Below, piece by piece: positions 1 to 11,983 of a DNA stretch of 64,000 bases. Positions within the stretch are counted from its first letter, which is position 1. The number at the start of each line of letters is the position of its first letter. Under the pieces are notes generated by a model that worked only from the letters and a program-made list of their open reading frames with translations, was not told where the DNA came from and did no database searches. Source of the stretch: Penicillus capitatus (Eukaryota; Chlorophyta); NCBI GenBank assembly GCA_965649825.1, contig OZ287703.1, positions 310,001 to 374,000 of the forward strand, written 5' to 3'. The position numbers and the translations under genes are program-made.

Positions 1-26
1 CAAGACGGCTACAAATGGTTGTGTAC

Positions 27-645
27 CTGATGACGGACAGTGCCCATTTCCATATCCTCACAGGCTGTATCTTTGACAGGGAGTTGCATTTGCGGCTCGT
101 GCTTCGTGAGCTCTTCCTTTAGAGAAGGATGGTGGCCATGGTCGCAGAAAAAGTGGACCATGGCATTTAGAATGGCTGTGAGACTGATGCCAGCGAAGAA
201 ACATAGTGTGGCATATCTCATGGCCTCGTTGTCGCTGTATCCGTGGTCTGTAAAATCGTCGACCGACTTGATAAGGAAGATCTCGCCGAAGGACACGTAT
301 CTAGCGATTGGCCTCCGTCAAGGCGGACGAGCACAAAGAGAGGTACGCGTACATCATGACGCCGGCAGAAGATCCGAGAGCGACAGCGAGGACACGTTTG
401 TCTGCCAGTCTCGTGCAAAACGTCAACGAGGCACCGATGAGGGTGGAGAATCCCGCGGCGATGACCAGTCCAAACGCCAACGCCACGTCCGAGCCAGTCT
501 CGAGACCCTATACATACACCGACTCCCAATTTTCCGAAGCGTCTCTCACAGTACCATCTTTTTTTGTGTAAGCAACAGAGGCAGAACGTTTCGCGGGAAA
601 GCAGCAGTGAACAGTTTCGACCGGAAACGCCAACAGCAGAGAACA
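27..645 (-). CDS. ZIP family metal transporter, N-terminal half (runs off the left edge)
   Basis: This encodes the N-terminal part of a ZIP (SLC39-type) divalent metal transporter of membranes. Visible exons are about 550-645, 353-507 and 27-300, separated by introns 508-549 (42 nt) and 301-352 (52 nt); the next intron starts at 26 and leaves the window. The exon at 353-507 encodes a first membrane helix rich in Ala/Gly/Leu and the start of the second; the last exon carries VSFGEIF and ATLCFFAG, which match ZIP helices 2-3. The second helix joins across intron 301-352. The His-Asn-Pro-Glu-Gly metal motifs should lie left of base 1. The first exon and initiator are not resolved; the reading frame upstream of 550 has a hydrophobic stretch but no convincing Met. 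It is a close paralogue of the next gene with introns at identical places. Confidence 0.8.
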
Positions 646-1802
646 GCAATGAATGGAGGACCGTCCAAGTGGTGGTGGTAGTGGCGAGATCTTAATGTTG
701 CGGCAATGTGCGTGTGCCGGACACGCGCTTACAGCTGGACCGCATCAGAACCGTGCGTGCGACAGGCGCGTGTCGCGCATCGATGCACCCGCTTACCTGA
801 CCGTGCTCTGAACAGGACAGATGCTCAAAATCATGACAAAAGCTAAAGACGACGTCAGTCACACCCACACGCCTTTACACTTCAGAGATTCGCATCGCCG
901 ACGGGCGTCAAAACGAAGCGCATTCGACGTGTTAATGTCCTGGAGGGTATTTGACTCATGCTCGAGCAAGCAATGAAGATAAAGTACCTAAGGTCTCCGT
1001 CATTCGTCGGCCTTCTATTCGTCGCCGAATGCAATTCTCATTTGCGAAGCTTGACGACGGATTGCCCTTTCGACACTGTCCAACGGCTGGACCTAGGTGA
1101 AACCGCTGCACCATGCCGTTTGTCGAGATATCGAACGCAAGGGGTTGACGCACTGTTCGTTATTCGATGGTCTTTTCCTGGTGCCGTCGTCTATCCTTCA
1201 CTCTTGTGCATATTCGGACGATGCCCACCATGTCCATTTTCTATCAGATCCTGCTTTACAGTGGCAATGGCAAGGTGAAAGAGCAAGAGGCTGCCCGTTC
1301 AATCGCATAACATAAAAAAGACATCCATGGTGGGATCGTCAGAAACGACACCTGTCGTGTCCCTGTGTCCCATCGAACGTTGCGATAGTAGAATGATGCA
1401 GTTATGCACGTTGCTGCAAGAGCCATTTCTTAAACGCCAACCGAAAAGGGACAAAACTCGAGAATCTTACGAATCGCTGCAACGTTTTTGTTTCTCGAAT
1501 ATGTCAAACGAATGAATCCGTCACATCAATAACCTTGCACATGTCTGCGTGCCATCCGCCTTGTTTTCGAAGGAGATAGCACGACATAGTATCCAGAAGG
1601 TCTTGTCAAAGGAAATGAATGTCTGCGATTATGGCTTCGTTCTAACATCATCGTCGGCTCTGAGCACACCAGACAGATATAAGTTATTCATCATGGCATT
1701 TGATGGACTCCTTATGCAACGCCATTCGTTACTCTCGATATCCCGCCAGCAACAGCGATTCTCATGACTATGGCTGACAAGAGCATGCAGAAGTAAACAT
1801 CG
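646..1802. other. Intergenic, no gene recognised
   Basis: The stretch between the two ZIP genes holds only short, uncharacteristic reading frames on both strands. One copy of the GTCACATCA motif lies near 1519. I see no RNA gene or repeat here. It should contain the 5' region of the left ZIP gene and the 3' untranslated region of the right one. Confidence 0.5.
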
Positions 1803-3076
1803 CTACAAGCTGAAAAGCAGCAAAGAGGCAGCCATGACTGCCATACCGATAAAAACGCTGGCCGTTACGTACTGATCGTTTGCATCAAATTTCAAGGCCG
1901 TTGGAATGAGTTCCCGAATCGAAATGTAGACCATCATGCCTGCCACGACAGCAAACATGATGGCGTATGCCAAGTCTCCCATGTTCGAGAGCACCAGCCA
2001 TCCAAAGATGGCACCAATTGGCTCAGATACTCCCGAAAGGAATGCCCAAAAGAATCCCTTCATGCGCGATTTGGTGGCATAGTATACTGGCATCGCCACG
2101 ACGATGCCTTCTGGAACGTTGTGCAGTGCAATGGCAACGGCGATGGCGATTCCGGCAGTGGGATCTGCCAACGTTCCGACAAAGGTGGCAAGACCTTCTG
2201 GAAAGTTGTGCAGCGCAATGGCCAAGCCACTCATCAGTCCCACACGTTGTAGATGCTGCTTCTGGACATTGCGTTCTTCCGACATGCTTGCGGCATTTCC
2301 TGCACCGTTGTGACCGTTTTCGCAGGCCTACAGCCACATATGGGTGGATGCTTCATATCCGACCGTCATCATACTACAGGCTGCCTACCTGATTCGCATT
2401 TCTGCCATTTTCGATGTCGTCACTCGACGTGCCTTCATCAGGTTGCATCTGTGCATCGGATTTTGCTTGCATCGTTGCTCCGTCCGGCAGAGGCTGATCG
2501 AGTTTGCAAATGAAATGGACAACGCCATTGAGAAGAGCCGTGATGATGATACCGGCAAAGAAACAGAGTGTTGCATATCTCATGGCTTCATCGTCATCGT
2601 AACCTTCGTCGGTAAAACCCTCAACCGACTTCACAAGAAAGATCTCTCCAAACGACACGTATCTGAACAGAATGATCGCGCTTGTCCGATAGACGCTTAT
2701 GCAGAATGGGGTATGACAGCATAACGCCTGCAGAGGCTCCCAGTGCGATAGCGAGTGTGCGTACATTGGCGATGTTTGTGCAGAAGGCGATACATGCACC
2801 GACGGTTGTCGAAAGCCCAGCCGCTATCACTAATCCAAAAGCCAAAGCGACGTCTGACCCAGTTTCAACTCCCTGAGACAACGAACGTCGTTTCTGACGA
2901 CGGAGAATCGACGGTACCATTTGACGTAGATATGTATGGATGACTGACTGGCGGAGTCTTTCGGCGTAGGAACGGCTGGAATCTACCAGACCGCAAAAAA
3001 CGCGAAGGACTCTGGAAAGGGAAATGGAAAAACGAGCGAAGAGGTGGTGGCAGATTTCAAAGCATTCGAGATCCAT
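1803..3076 (-). CDS. ZIP family metal transporter
   Basis: A complete ZIP (SLC39-like) transporter, predicted to move zinc or another divalent metal across a membrane. Exons are 2718-2872 (possibly continuous up to an ATG at 3076), 2389-2662 and 1803-2327, with introns 2663-2717 (55 nt) and 2328-2388 (61 nt). The last exon carries both diagnostic metal-binding helices, HNFPEG and HNVPEG, followed by three more membrane segments. The middle exon ends in an acidic, soluble loop as usual between helices 3 and 4. Intron positions match the left paralogue (VML/YVSFGEIF junction), so the pair arose by tandem duplication. The N-terminus is uncertain: the frame is open to the ATG at 3076, but a splice acceptor CAG at 2873-2875 is equally possible. 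Metal specificity cannot be read from the sequence. Confidence 0.88.
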
Positions 3077-3093
3077 CTGATGATGACGAAAAG

Positions 3094-3175
3094 CGCTGAG
3101 GGCAGGGTTCGAACCTGCGCGGGCAGAGCCCAACAGATTTCGAATCTGTCTCCTTAACCACTCGGACACCTCAGC
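3094..3175 (-). tRNA. tRNA-Ser (anticodon CGA)
   Basis: On the minus strand this 82-nt segment folds as a class II tRNA. The acceptor strand GCTGAGG (3169-3175) pairs with CCTCAGC (3095-3101), with discriminator G at 3094. The anticodon stem ACAGA/TCTGT encloses loop TTCGAAA, giving anticodon CGA. A long variable arm GGGC-TCT-GCCC is typical of tRNA-Ser, and the T arm is GCAGG-TTCGAAC-CCTGC. There is no intron. A TTTT run just downstream on the minus strand fits a Pol III terminator. It lies only 17 bp upstream of the presumed ATG of the ZIP gene, so the ZIP promoter overlaps or passes the tRNA. Confidence 0.95.
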
Positions 3176-3372
3176 TGCGATGAACGCAAAGGCGTTTTTG
3201 GTTTTTTGGATGCGGGTGGCAACGGTGACGTGGACTGGCGACGTCTGCCAGACACGTCAGTCACATCACGTCACGTCGCCCACTCGTTTCGATGACGCAT
3301 GGCGGCGCCCATCTCGCATTTCATGGTCCTCTGGACTGTCCGGCACAGCCTGTGTACATAAGAGTGCGATGT

Positions 3373-5072
3373 TTATTCGCGGTTCTCACACTTGGGGCAG
3401 TCACACACAAATCCATAGTCACGCAGGGCATCGATCCTCTCTTCATAGCACATTGCCTCGTCAATGTACGAAATGGTGATCTCTTCTCCTTTCTCGATAT
3501 CTCTGCTTGCTACGAGAACGAGTTTGTGATCGAGATGTTCTCCCTCGTTTCGAATCTGGCACGCATTTGGGCAACAGGAGTGATTCGCACAACAGGCGAC
3601 GCCGTAGTAAGCAGAGCCCTGTCAAATCACGATCTCTCGGCTTTACTGAATAAACAGCTTGTTCAAGTAACATACTTCTGCGCTGTGTTGGGCAGCATCG
3701 ATGAGTGTGTCTTTGAGAGCGGGATATTGTTCCCAGAGCGACTGGACAACATAGTCCTCTTCCTGGTTCAATTGATCAATGTATGATTCCAGAGGAGATG
3801 GAATGGAAACAACAATGTTGTTCTGCTCGATCAGACCCATCAAAGATCCCAAAACCTAAAAGGAGACAGAAACTGTCGAATAGACGCTTCAGGTGTCCTC
3901 ACTTCGGCACTGAATAACTGATCGAAGGGCTCGGCTGAGATTGCTTTCTGTAATAGCGTAGACGCTTCGGCGATTAGGGATCTGAATAAATATGCTGCCT
4001 GGCATCTGGATTCTTAGCCAGTATGCGCCTACTGGATTTCTGTTTTGAAGACATGATCGTCGCTATATTCTGGAGGTGTTGGTAAGCTGTGCCACCATAG
4101 TGGTCTCCATGCATGCCAGAACGGACCCCATGCGTCCTGCGAGCACATTCACCGAGGATTCCAATCGTGGTTGTTACCCTCAGACACTCGACAAGATCTT
4201 TGCCAGGCATCGTCTGAGCCTTCTTGCGAGCTTCGTTCAGGCAGAGACACGAAGCTTGTGCTGCAAGATAGAGACTGGGATTCGTTTCCAGACAGAACGC
4301 CTCAAATCTCGCAAGCATTTCGGGATCGACCTTGACTTCGCGTCTAGACTGCAGGTATCCTTTTGCCGTTGTGGACATTCCGACGGAGCACCTGCGATCC
4401 GGTGACACCCGTGTGCAGAGGTATTGGTGATAGGTACCCCCAGCAGCCTCTCTGCATTCTGCACTGCAGTAAACAGCTCCACACGCACAATACTCAACGC
4501 CTTATAGGGCATCGATGGCATGACCCGTTATTACAATGCATCCCTCACGCTTTTGTGCCGTGTCATACTGTGGAAGGTTCACGTTGCCAGATTCAAAGAG
4601 ATCCAGCAAAGCACACTCGTCATTGGTTCGTGATTCTTTGTTGAGTAAATACCAGTGAAGTTGATCTTCTAATGTCCCTTCGTTAAAACAGAGATTTCGG
4701 TATGGATCGATATGTGAACACAGCCTGCCTGCATGCCTAAGGCAGTGGGCGCATACCAAAGCTTCGGTTTTGTTTTCGGTGTCCTGTAGAGAGATGATAG
4801 GCGTTTCCGTCAAAATGATCTCTCCTTCAGAAATGCAGGTTTCGGCAAAAAGGCCTCGACCTTTCTTCGGAGTTCGATGCTGAAGGACAGCGACTTTTCC
4901 TCCGACCCCTTTACATAACTGAAGGAAACAGTCGGGCGAGATCAAACGCGGCAATAGATAAGAACACGTTTTGGTAGTGAACGGCGTCTTCGTCTGCTGT
5001 AGGAGAATCGAGAAGGATAGAAACTGTGTCGTCATTGCTGTTCGGAATGTGACTACTACTGGCTGTCGACAT
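3373..5072 (-). CDS. SET and MYND domain protein (SMYD-type lysine methyltransferase)
   Basis: A predicted protein-lysine methyltransferase with the split SET domain of the SMYD family. From the N-terminus: a start at 5072; the SET-N motif KGRGLFAET; a MYND-like Cys pattern (CAHC, then EYCACGAVYC and the terminal YHQYLC), interrupted by intron about 4500-4547 with donor GTGAGG; a helical middle; then the SET core NHSCCPNA, the GEEITISYID motif and the post-SET zinc cluster CDCPKC before the stop at 3373. The intron joining AQHSAE to GSAYYG starts GTATGT, is 57 nt long and ends in TGATTTGACAG, a variant of the intron motif described below. The first intron has an unusual GTTCAC donor. One middle intron (near 3990-4060) has an uncertain donor. 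Substrate is unknown. Confidence 0.88.
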
Positions 5073-5261
5073 AAGTGAGAGACGACACGTCAGTTGGGCA
5101 AAGTGCGTTCGTTCGCGTTGTCCAATCATACGATCACGTTTCGCATACTCAATCTCTGCCTCCTTTCGCTACTGCTTTTCACCGACGTCCCTGTTGTTTG
5201 TCATCCTCTCTCCTGTGCACTTCGAACGTTTCTTTTCCTTCTTGTGCTTTTTTCTGTCTTA

Positions 5262-8200
5262 ATGAAGTGGCTCTCTTTGTTATGTCTGCTACTCACCAGC
5301 TTCCTTTTCTTACGCTGCGTGTTCTGTCAGCGCACAAGTACGAATGCGGAGCTTTCGTTTGGATGCGATGCTTTGATCTAGGTGTTTGCGACACTTACGT
5401 CAAAAGAAACACGGTGACCGTGAATGACCAGATAGTGGAAGATATCGAAGCTTCTCGCGCGTCTTTTCAAGACGTTGTGGATTGTCTGGAACGAGGCGGC
5501 ATTATTCAGTTCGCAACCGCGACGTTTTCAGTCGATGAGACGATTCGCCTCGAAAAAGATATCGCTATTACATCGACTCATCGCAGAAAGACATCTTTTG
5601 CCTGCAACCAACAACCCGTTTTTGATATCAGGTCGACCCGCTGTCGTGACATAAGGTCGTGACGTCATCGTGCGTGTGTTTAGGGGGAGAGCAACAGTTG
5701 ACATCTCAGAGATTCGTATCAGAGAATGCGAACTGCAAAGCGCTGACGCTCCGATCATCATTGACTCGGGATCGACTGTCATTTTTCGATCCACAGAATT
5801 TTTCCGGAATAAAAACGACGAAGGATCCAGTGGCATTCGGGCTCTGGACGAATCAAGCATCATTATTGAAGATTGTGAGTTCTTGGAGAATCAGGGAGTA
5901 TCGGGGACAGTAGTCCTCGAGAATGCAAGTAGCCTCACTGTTTCTGGATCAAATTTCACGGGCAACAACGCCACAAGCACGGAAAATGGAGGCGGCGTCT
6001 TCTCTATTCAGGTGTGTTCGTACACGATGCCGGCTCTGTTGTGGATGTGTGATGTGGATGTAGAGTGAGGGTGTGTCGACGACAGTCGTTGTTAAGAATG
6101 CAAGCACGTTCATTAAGAACGAGGCCGTGGGAGATGGAGGCGCCTTTTATGTTTCTGGCGAGGATGGCATTGCTTTCACTATCGAAGACACGGTTCTCAG
6201 AGAGAACGTGGCAGGAAGGCGCGGAGGCGCCGTTTTCATATCCACGGGCGGCAATCTGATCGTCAGGGATGCATTCTTCGTCGAGAACGAATCGAATCGT
6301 ATTGGTGGCGGCGCTATCTTTGCAAAGGTCCGTTCCCTTCATCACCTCATCTCTATTCAGTAAAGCGTATTCGGATGGCAGGATGCAGAAGGGGATGAAC
6401 CGCTAGACATCAAGATTTCAAGCACGACTTTTGCCCAGAACGAGGCCAAAGGTTACCTTGGCTCTGGTGGCGGCATGCGCCTTCAAGGGAAAAGCGTCAA
6501 CTGCACAATCACCGATTCCGTCTCTTTCGCCCTCAACACAGCGGATCTCGACGGTGGAGGCATGCATATCTCCAATCAAGCAACAGCAGAGATCAGTGGG
6601 GCTTCGTTCGTCGGCAACGAAGCTTCCAACGGCGGTGGTGCTGCCCTGTTTATTCTGGTAGGGTTCTTTCTCATAAAGAGTGTTTCATTGAGACCTTGCT
6701 GATGATGTGACAGTCATCACAACAGAACCGGGCACTTACCGTGGATGTCGTTATCACGGATACGGCATTTCTGTTCAACCAAGCATTGTATACTGACCGA
6801 GGAGGGGGATGCATCGGTGTTGCAGGTTTTGGATCAAATGTGACAGTTACTGACTGCATTTTCAGTGACAATGATGGTGGGATGGGAGCTGGAGGAGCAA
6901 TCTATGTCTTTGGCGGGCCCGTCGTCAAAATCATGAGATCCGCATTTGAGAGGAACAAAGCCGAATGGGGAGGGGCGTTGTATGCTGAGGTAGACAACAG
7001 TACATCCACCGTCTCAATGATTTGCATGTGCTCTAGAACGATGCCCTATACGAAATAAAATCGTCTACGTTCGTGGAGAATGTGGCAGGTGAAGGAGGCG
7101 CCATTCACACACGAGGAGACGTAGACGTCGCCATAGACAACTGCAAATTCGAAGAGAACAAAGCCATGATTGAAGGGGGAGCTGTCAAGGTGCGGAACTA
7201 TGCATCGGCGGAAAACGAGCTGGCACGTTTCCGAATAAGGAATAGCACCATCGTGGACAATGAGGCTGGAATCAACCTGTCCGAAGAAAGACTTTTCGGA
7301 ACGGAGACGCAGGGAGGAGGAATCCTAGCAGAAGGCAGTGGAGTCGAACTAGAACTGGAGAACAACATGTTCAATCGCAATGTGGCCTCTAATGGAGGTG
7401 CTTTAAGCATATTTGCCGTTGCTGACTGCCGTATCAACAAAGACAACAAGTAACATATGGACTGAATCTTTGGAAGCACAAGAGCGGTGTGCAGGTTCGA
7501 GGGCAACAACGCAACATTCGGCGCGGGCATTCGCTTGGTCGTTGATGAGCAAGTCAAACCCGGGAGGGATATATATCGCATTGCTAACGCTGTTTTTCGA
7601 GGAAACCGTGTCGAGTTCGAAGGAGGGGCTATTTATGTCTCAAGCACTCGTGCTGAATTCAACTCAGTGTCTTTAAATGTCGAGGCGTTTCTTTTACAAG
7701 TCGAGAACAGCATGTTTGAGAATAACGAGTGCGTCCATCTATTAAACTCTATCTTCACAAACCTAGTGTACTGACAGAGCGAGACGTGGCGGAGGGGCGT
7801 TATCGGCAATTGGTTCTGCTGCCAGGATTCATGGATGTGTATTCAAATCGAATACAGCAGTGGCGAATTCAGCAAGACAATCGACTCAGTTTTTTGGCTA
7901 TGGAGGAGCCATGAACATTCAGACCGGTTCTTCGATCGAGTGCAAAAACTCAACTTTCGTATCCAACAAAGCGAATGTTGGCGGGGCGGCGTGCGTCCGA
8001 GATGCTTCCCTCTTTGTGATAAACACTAATTTCACCCAGAACGCAGTTCTTCCCAGAGGAGTTGGCGGCGCTGTGGCAGTAGAAATCTCCAGAGGAAAAG
8101 GCAGCCCAGTCCTTGGCAGCTCCTATAAACTACGCAACATTGTCTTCCAATGTCAATTCTGCAATTTTAAAAAGAATAACGGTTCACTTGCTGGAGGTCT

Positions 8201-11062
8201 GTTCGATCATACCTACATCGATGTCTGATGATGGCTATTTGGACATCTAGGTGCAATGCATGTCCATGATATGGATCCTGGTGGGACCTATGGAGAGGAC
8301 AACGAGTTGAAGATCGATGGCTGTACCGAGAAGAATCAGAATACATATTGGACTCCAAAAAATGAGTTGAGATGTTCAACTTACCTCAGTTATCTCAAAA
8401 GAGTAAATGATCGATCCATTCGTTTGAGAAACACGACCTTCACAGCAAACAGAGCAAGAGCAGGCGGCGCCATCTTCACAAACAATCTCACGATGATCAG
8501 CATTCTTCCAGATCTGCAGTATGATGCAAACAAAGACATAGACAAGTCGCTGGGATACGCCTTGACAAAGAATACTTCTCAACTCGAAAGCTCATCTGTG
8601 TTTTTCGAGAAGAATGTCGCCGTCAATAATGGATATGGTGATGACGCTGCATCAACTCCGTTTGTGGCGTTTCTTCTCGAGCTGGACGATGAAGAGCACC
8701 TCAAAAGAGACAATATCACAAAAAGCTTGTTCCTCAGTGGAGATCGTCTTCAGTTCAATGTCGAATTCGAAGATGGGCTTGAGCAACTCGTTACATATGC
8801 TGGTCTCTTAACAGCACACATCAATTGTGATGAAGATGAAATGAAGAAACGAGGATCTGGCTGCGATCAGCTAGAGATTACTGGACAGGAAATAGCTCAG
8901 GTGAATGAGGACGGAACAATGAGTTTCACCGATATCAGATTGAGAGGTCTTAAGGATCAAACATACATTCTTCGTGTTGACTACAGTGCAGTACCAGAGC
9001 TGCAGACACTGGACGTCAAGCCATCTTTTATCGTTGTGACGATGAGGCCGTGCATGGTTGGCGAGACCACTGTTGTCAGAGACGATCCGTATCTGGCGTG
9101 CCAAGAATGCAGCAGTTCTACGTACAACCTCGACCCCGACGGGACAGAATGCAAACCCTGTCCAGAGAATGCTCGCTGCGAGTCGCGAGTGATTATTCCA
9201 GACGATGGGTATTGGCACGCCTCTCCTTGCTCTGAGCGCATTCAAGGGTGCCTGACTTCCCACGCATGCGCATTTGAACATCGTTCTGAGAATCTAAGGA
9301 ACATAACGGAAAGCATGATCAGCTGCGATGTTGACAGTGCCAAGATTGACGAGTATCAGCAGGCTCAGTGCGGCAAGGCAAGTGATTCGCAAAGCCATGC
9401 AGCACAAAGAGCATTTACCTTTCATCTAGGGTCACACTGGTCCACTCTGCGGCTCCTGTCAGAGCGATTACGGAACATCGTTGTCTTCTAAATGCACCAA
9501 GTGTCCGTCACCCGTCGGCAACATCGCCATCATCAGTGTTTCAGTTTTGGTTTTGATAGTCTTGTCGGGCATCACAATAAGAGGAATGCTGGGTATCACG
9601 ACCAAAAGATCGGCAATGCTTGGAGGCCGAGGAAGGTTTCTCCGATCCATTCATCAATTTGATTCGCATTCCTCGAACAGCGAGGAAGCAAAGGAAACGC
9701 AAGAGTTCAACAAAAGGAGCAATGATAGTACAGAGGACAGAAGAATTGAAGGTCTGCCGACCACGGAGACAAATCTTGCACGTTGGAAGGCGGTTGAGAT
9801 GCTGAAGGTAATGCACCAGTCACTCAAATACTGAACTCAGTTTATGAATCGACAGATTTCTTTGAGTTACATTCAAGTGACTGTTCTGATTGCATCCTTA
9901 AACGTCGGTTGGCCTCTCTTCTTTGTCATCATTGCCGAGGCAGCAGGTCAAAAGGCATTCCGATCAGGGTCAGATGCTAACGACGTTGCGTTTAGAGTTC
10001 ATCGGAGGACTTGCATCGGAGAGTGTTCGACGTTCCGTTGTGTGTCTGAGCACCGAAGACAGCTTCCTGCATCCAACGGCATCGGCATTCATCGTTGTCG
10101 TCTGCGTCATACCATGCATCGCCTTCCTTCTGCTTGCTTTCTTCTGGACGACCCTCGCGCTCTTCTACTGCATAGAGAGGCCAGTCCAATACCTTGCAAA
10201 GAGACTGCTGCTGTCCGTTATGGTTCTTTGGTACATCAGCGCAGTTGCAGTGATCAAGACAACTCTCAGCATGGGACTCTGCGTCAGCGTCTATAATATC
10301 GTCCCCGCTGCGAGTAATGTAGAGAAGATCAGCTACTGGGCCGTGGACACTGGTCTGCAATGCTTTCGAGGAGACCATCTGACACTGGTCATCCTGATTC
10401 TCGCGTTCGTGGTCATCGTGTATGCAGGCCTGTTGGGTTTCTTTATCTGGGCGCTGAGGTTTTCCAAAAACAGCCGCGCTGATACAACCAGCTGGGTCTA
10501 TGAAACCACTGGATTCCTCTATCGCAGCTACCGACTTGGAAGCTGTCAGTACTGGGAGGTCGTGGTTTTGATTCGAAAGGCCACGATTGCCTTTCTCGTC
10601 TTCTGCGCGCATCGTTTCAACGGTCATCTGCCGATCGCTGGACTGGCTGCCTTTATTTCCTTGGCCATGGGAATGCAGATCGTTGTTATGCCATACCGGC
10701 GAAGATTCGACGACCTAAACTCGATGGATAGCGCTTCCCTTTTCGTGTCCCTTTTGACGACACTGGCAGCTTCGGCATTAAGAAGCGAAGGATTTGAAGA
10801 TGAAGTGTGGGGTCGCACTGTCATCACTGTCGCATGTGTTGTGCTCAATGCTCTCACGTTCGCTGTGCTATTGTTGTCTCTGCTCACCCACTTTGTCGAC
10901 TATCTGAAGCTTCGTCTGAGCGAGGAGGGAAGACCGGTCGACCTCGGTGCCGGGGTATTGCAGGTCATCAAAGTGTGGTTAAGTATTGAGCTTCAACAGT
11001 TGTTTTGTTTTGTCGGCCTGGACAATCCCGACGACGCATCAAATCTATCAGATGGTATATGA
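5262..11062 (+). CDS. Giant beta-helix (Pmp-repeat) surface protein with Cys-rich stalk and multi-pass membrane C-terminus
   Basis: A very large exported protein in many exons. The ATG at 5262 opens a strong signal peptide (Met-Lys then a Leu-rich core). About 5410-8500 encodes repeats of the polymorphic-membrane-protein type, recurrent NGGG / GGAIxV / FxxNxA motifs that build a right-handed beta helix. About 9040-9480 is Cys-rich with spacing like TNFR/ephrin-type modules. Membrane segments follow from about 9500, and the last exon (about 9980-11062) has seven or so hydrophobic helices. Small introns fall every 200-400 bp; the clearest is 6658-6713, ending TGATGATGTGACAG. The N-half suggests adhesion or recognition outside the cell, the C-half anchoring or signalling; neither is proved. 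A GTATAT near the end could be a further donor, so the C-terminus may extend. Confidence 0.75.
6658..6713 (+). other. Spliceosomal intron with TGATGTGAC motif
   Basis: A 56-nt intron in the first beta-helix gene that joins two open frames in phase 0. The donor is GTAGGG. The motif TGATGTGAC lies at 6703-6711, directly before the acceptor AG, and an AAAGAGTG element lies in the middle. It is a clear example of the intron family discussed in the findings. Confidence 0.8.
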
Positions 11063-11983
11063 CGGACTCTCTCTACAAGCAACTCGCTGTTTTTCCGAAT
11101 GTCAAATGGAGGATAGAGCTTATTGTAATTCTTGGACATGATGATAGCAGCCGACCGCGTAGAGAATGTGATGTAACTGTCATAGAAGATAGCTCGTCGC
11201 GGGCCGTATACACACAAAGTGCCATCTCCAGCAATTTTCTAAAGCCCTTGATATGAAGTTGACTATCCAGGCAATCGGCCTTCCCACATTATTATGATCT
11301 GACAGTAAAATCTAGAGAGCGTGAACTGAGGATCTGCGAAAGTGTTTTCAAAGGCGTTTTGAGTGAGAAATTGGCAAACAGAGAATTTAATGGCGTAGAA
11401 ATGTTGGGGATTTCTGCTATGGAGAGCGCATCCTCATTCAAGTTCTCCGGGGTCGTTCAGTCTGTCTGTGTCGGAGGACGGAAATGTCGACTGCAATACC
11501 ATCGACTCCACAACATCGGCAACGGAAATGTAGACCATCCGAGGCACGAGCGCGACACTGTTAGTGCAGAAGTGGTTGGGGCATAAGGGAACAGGTCAAC
11601 TGGAGACGAATGCGTCCGCTCCAGTTGAACGATGACGCGCGTGTCGGATCTGAGGAAATGCAGTCGTCGATCGAACGGAACTAAAGACGTCTTAAATAAG
11701 TGTGGTGGTACCAAGAGAGTTCATAACACCTGTCTCGATCTATGCCAATCGTGCATGGGTCAAGGTTCAGTCCCCGGGGAAAGACCGTCACATCGATAAT
11801 ACCACGATTGCTGCGCGACAGGGAAATGCTCATTCGGCAAATCTCAATAGGCTAATTAGAAACACTTCTTCGGTCTACTTTCCAAAATGACAACAAAAAA
11901 TGAGACGTTAGAAAGGATTGACTTTTACTGACCTGAAATAGATGTATCAGGTTGATTAGAAACGTAAAGACACTAGATGGATT
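11063..11983. other. Spacer between two convergent beta-helix genes
   Basis: About 0.9 kb separates the two convergent stops. Only short reading frames without recognisable features are present; a final exon of the left gene cannot be excluded. I see no repeat or RNA gene. Confidence 0.5.

Noticed and set aside
3085-3169. N-terminal extension of the ZIP gene through the tRNA
   Set aside because: The frame continues upstream but the stretch is a tRNA-Ser read as protein, so the ATG downstream of the tRNA is preferred.
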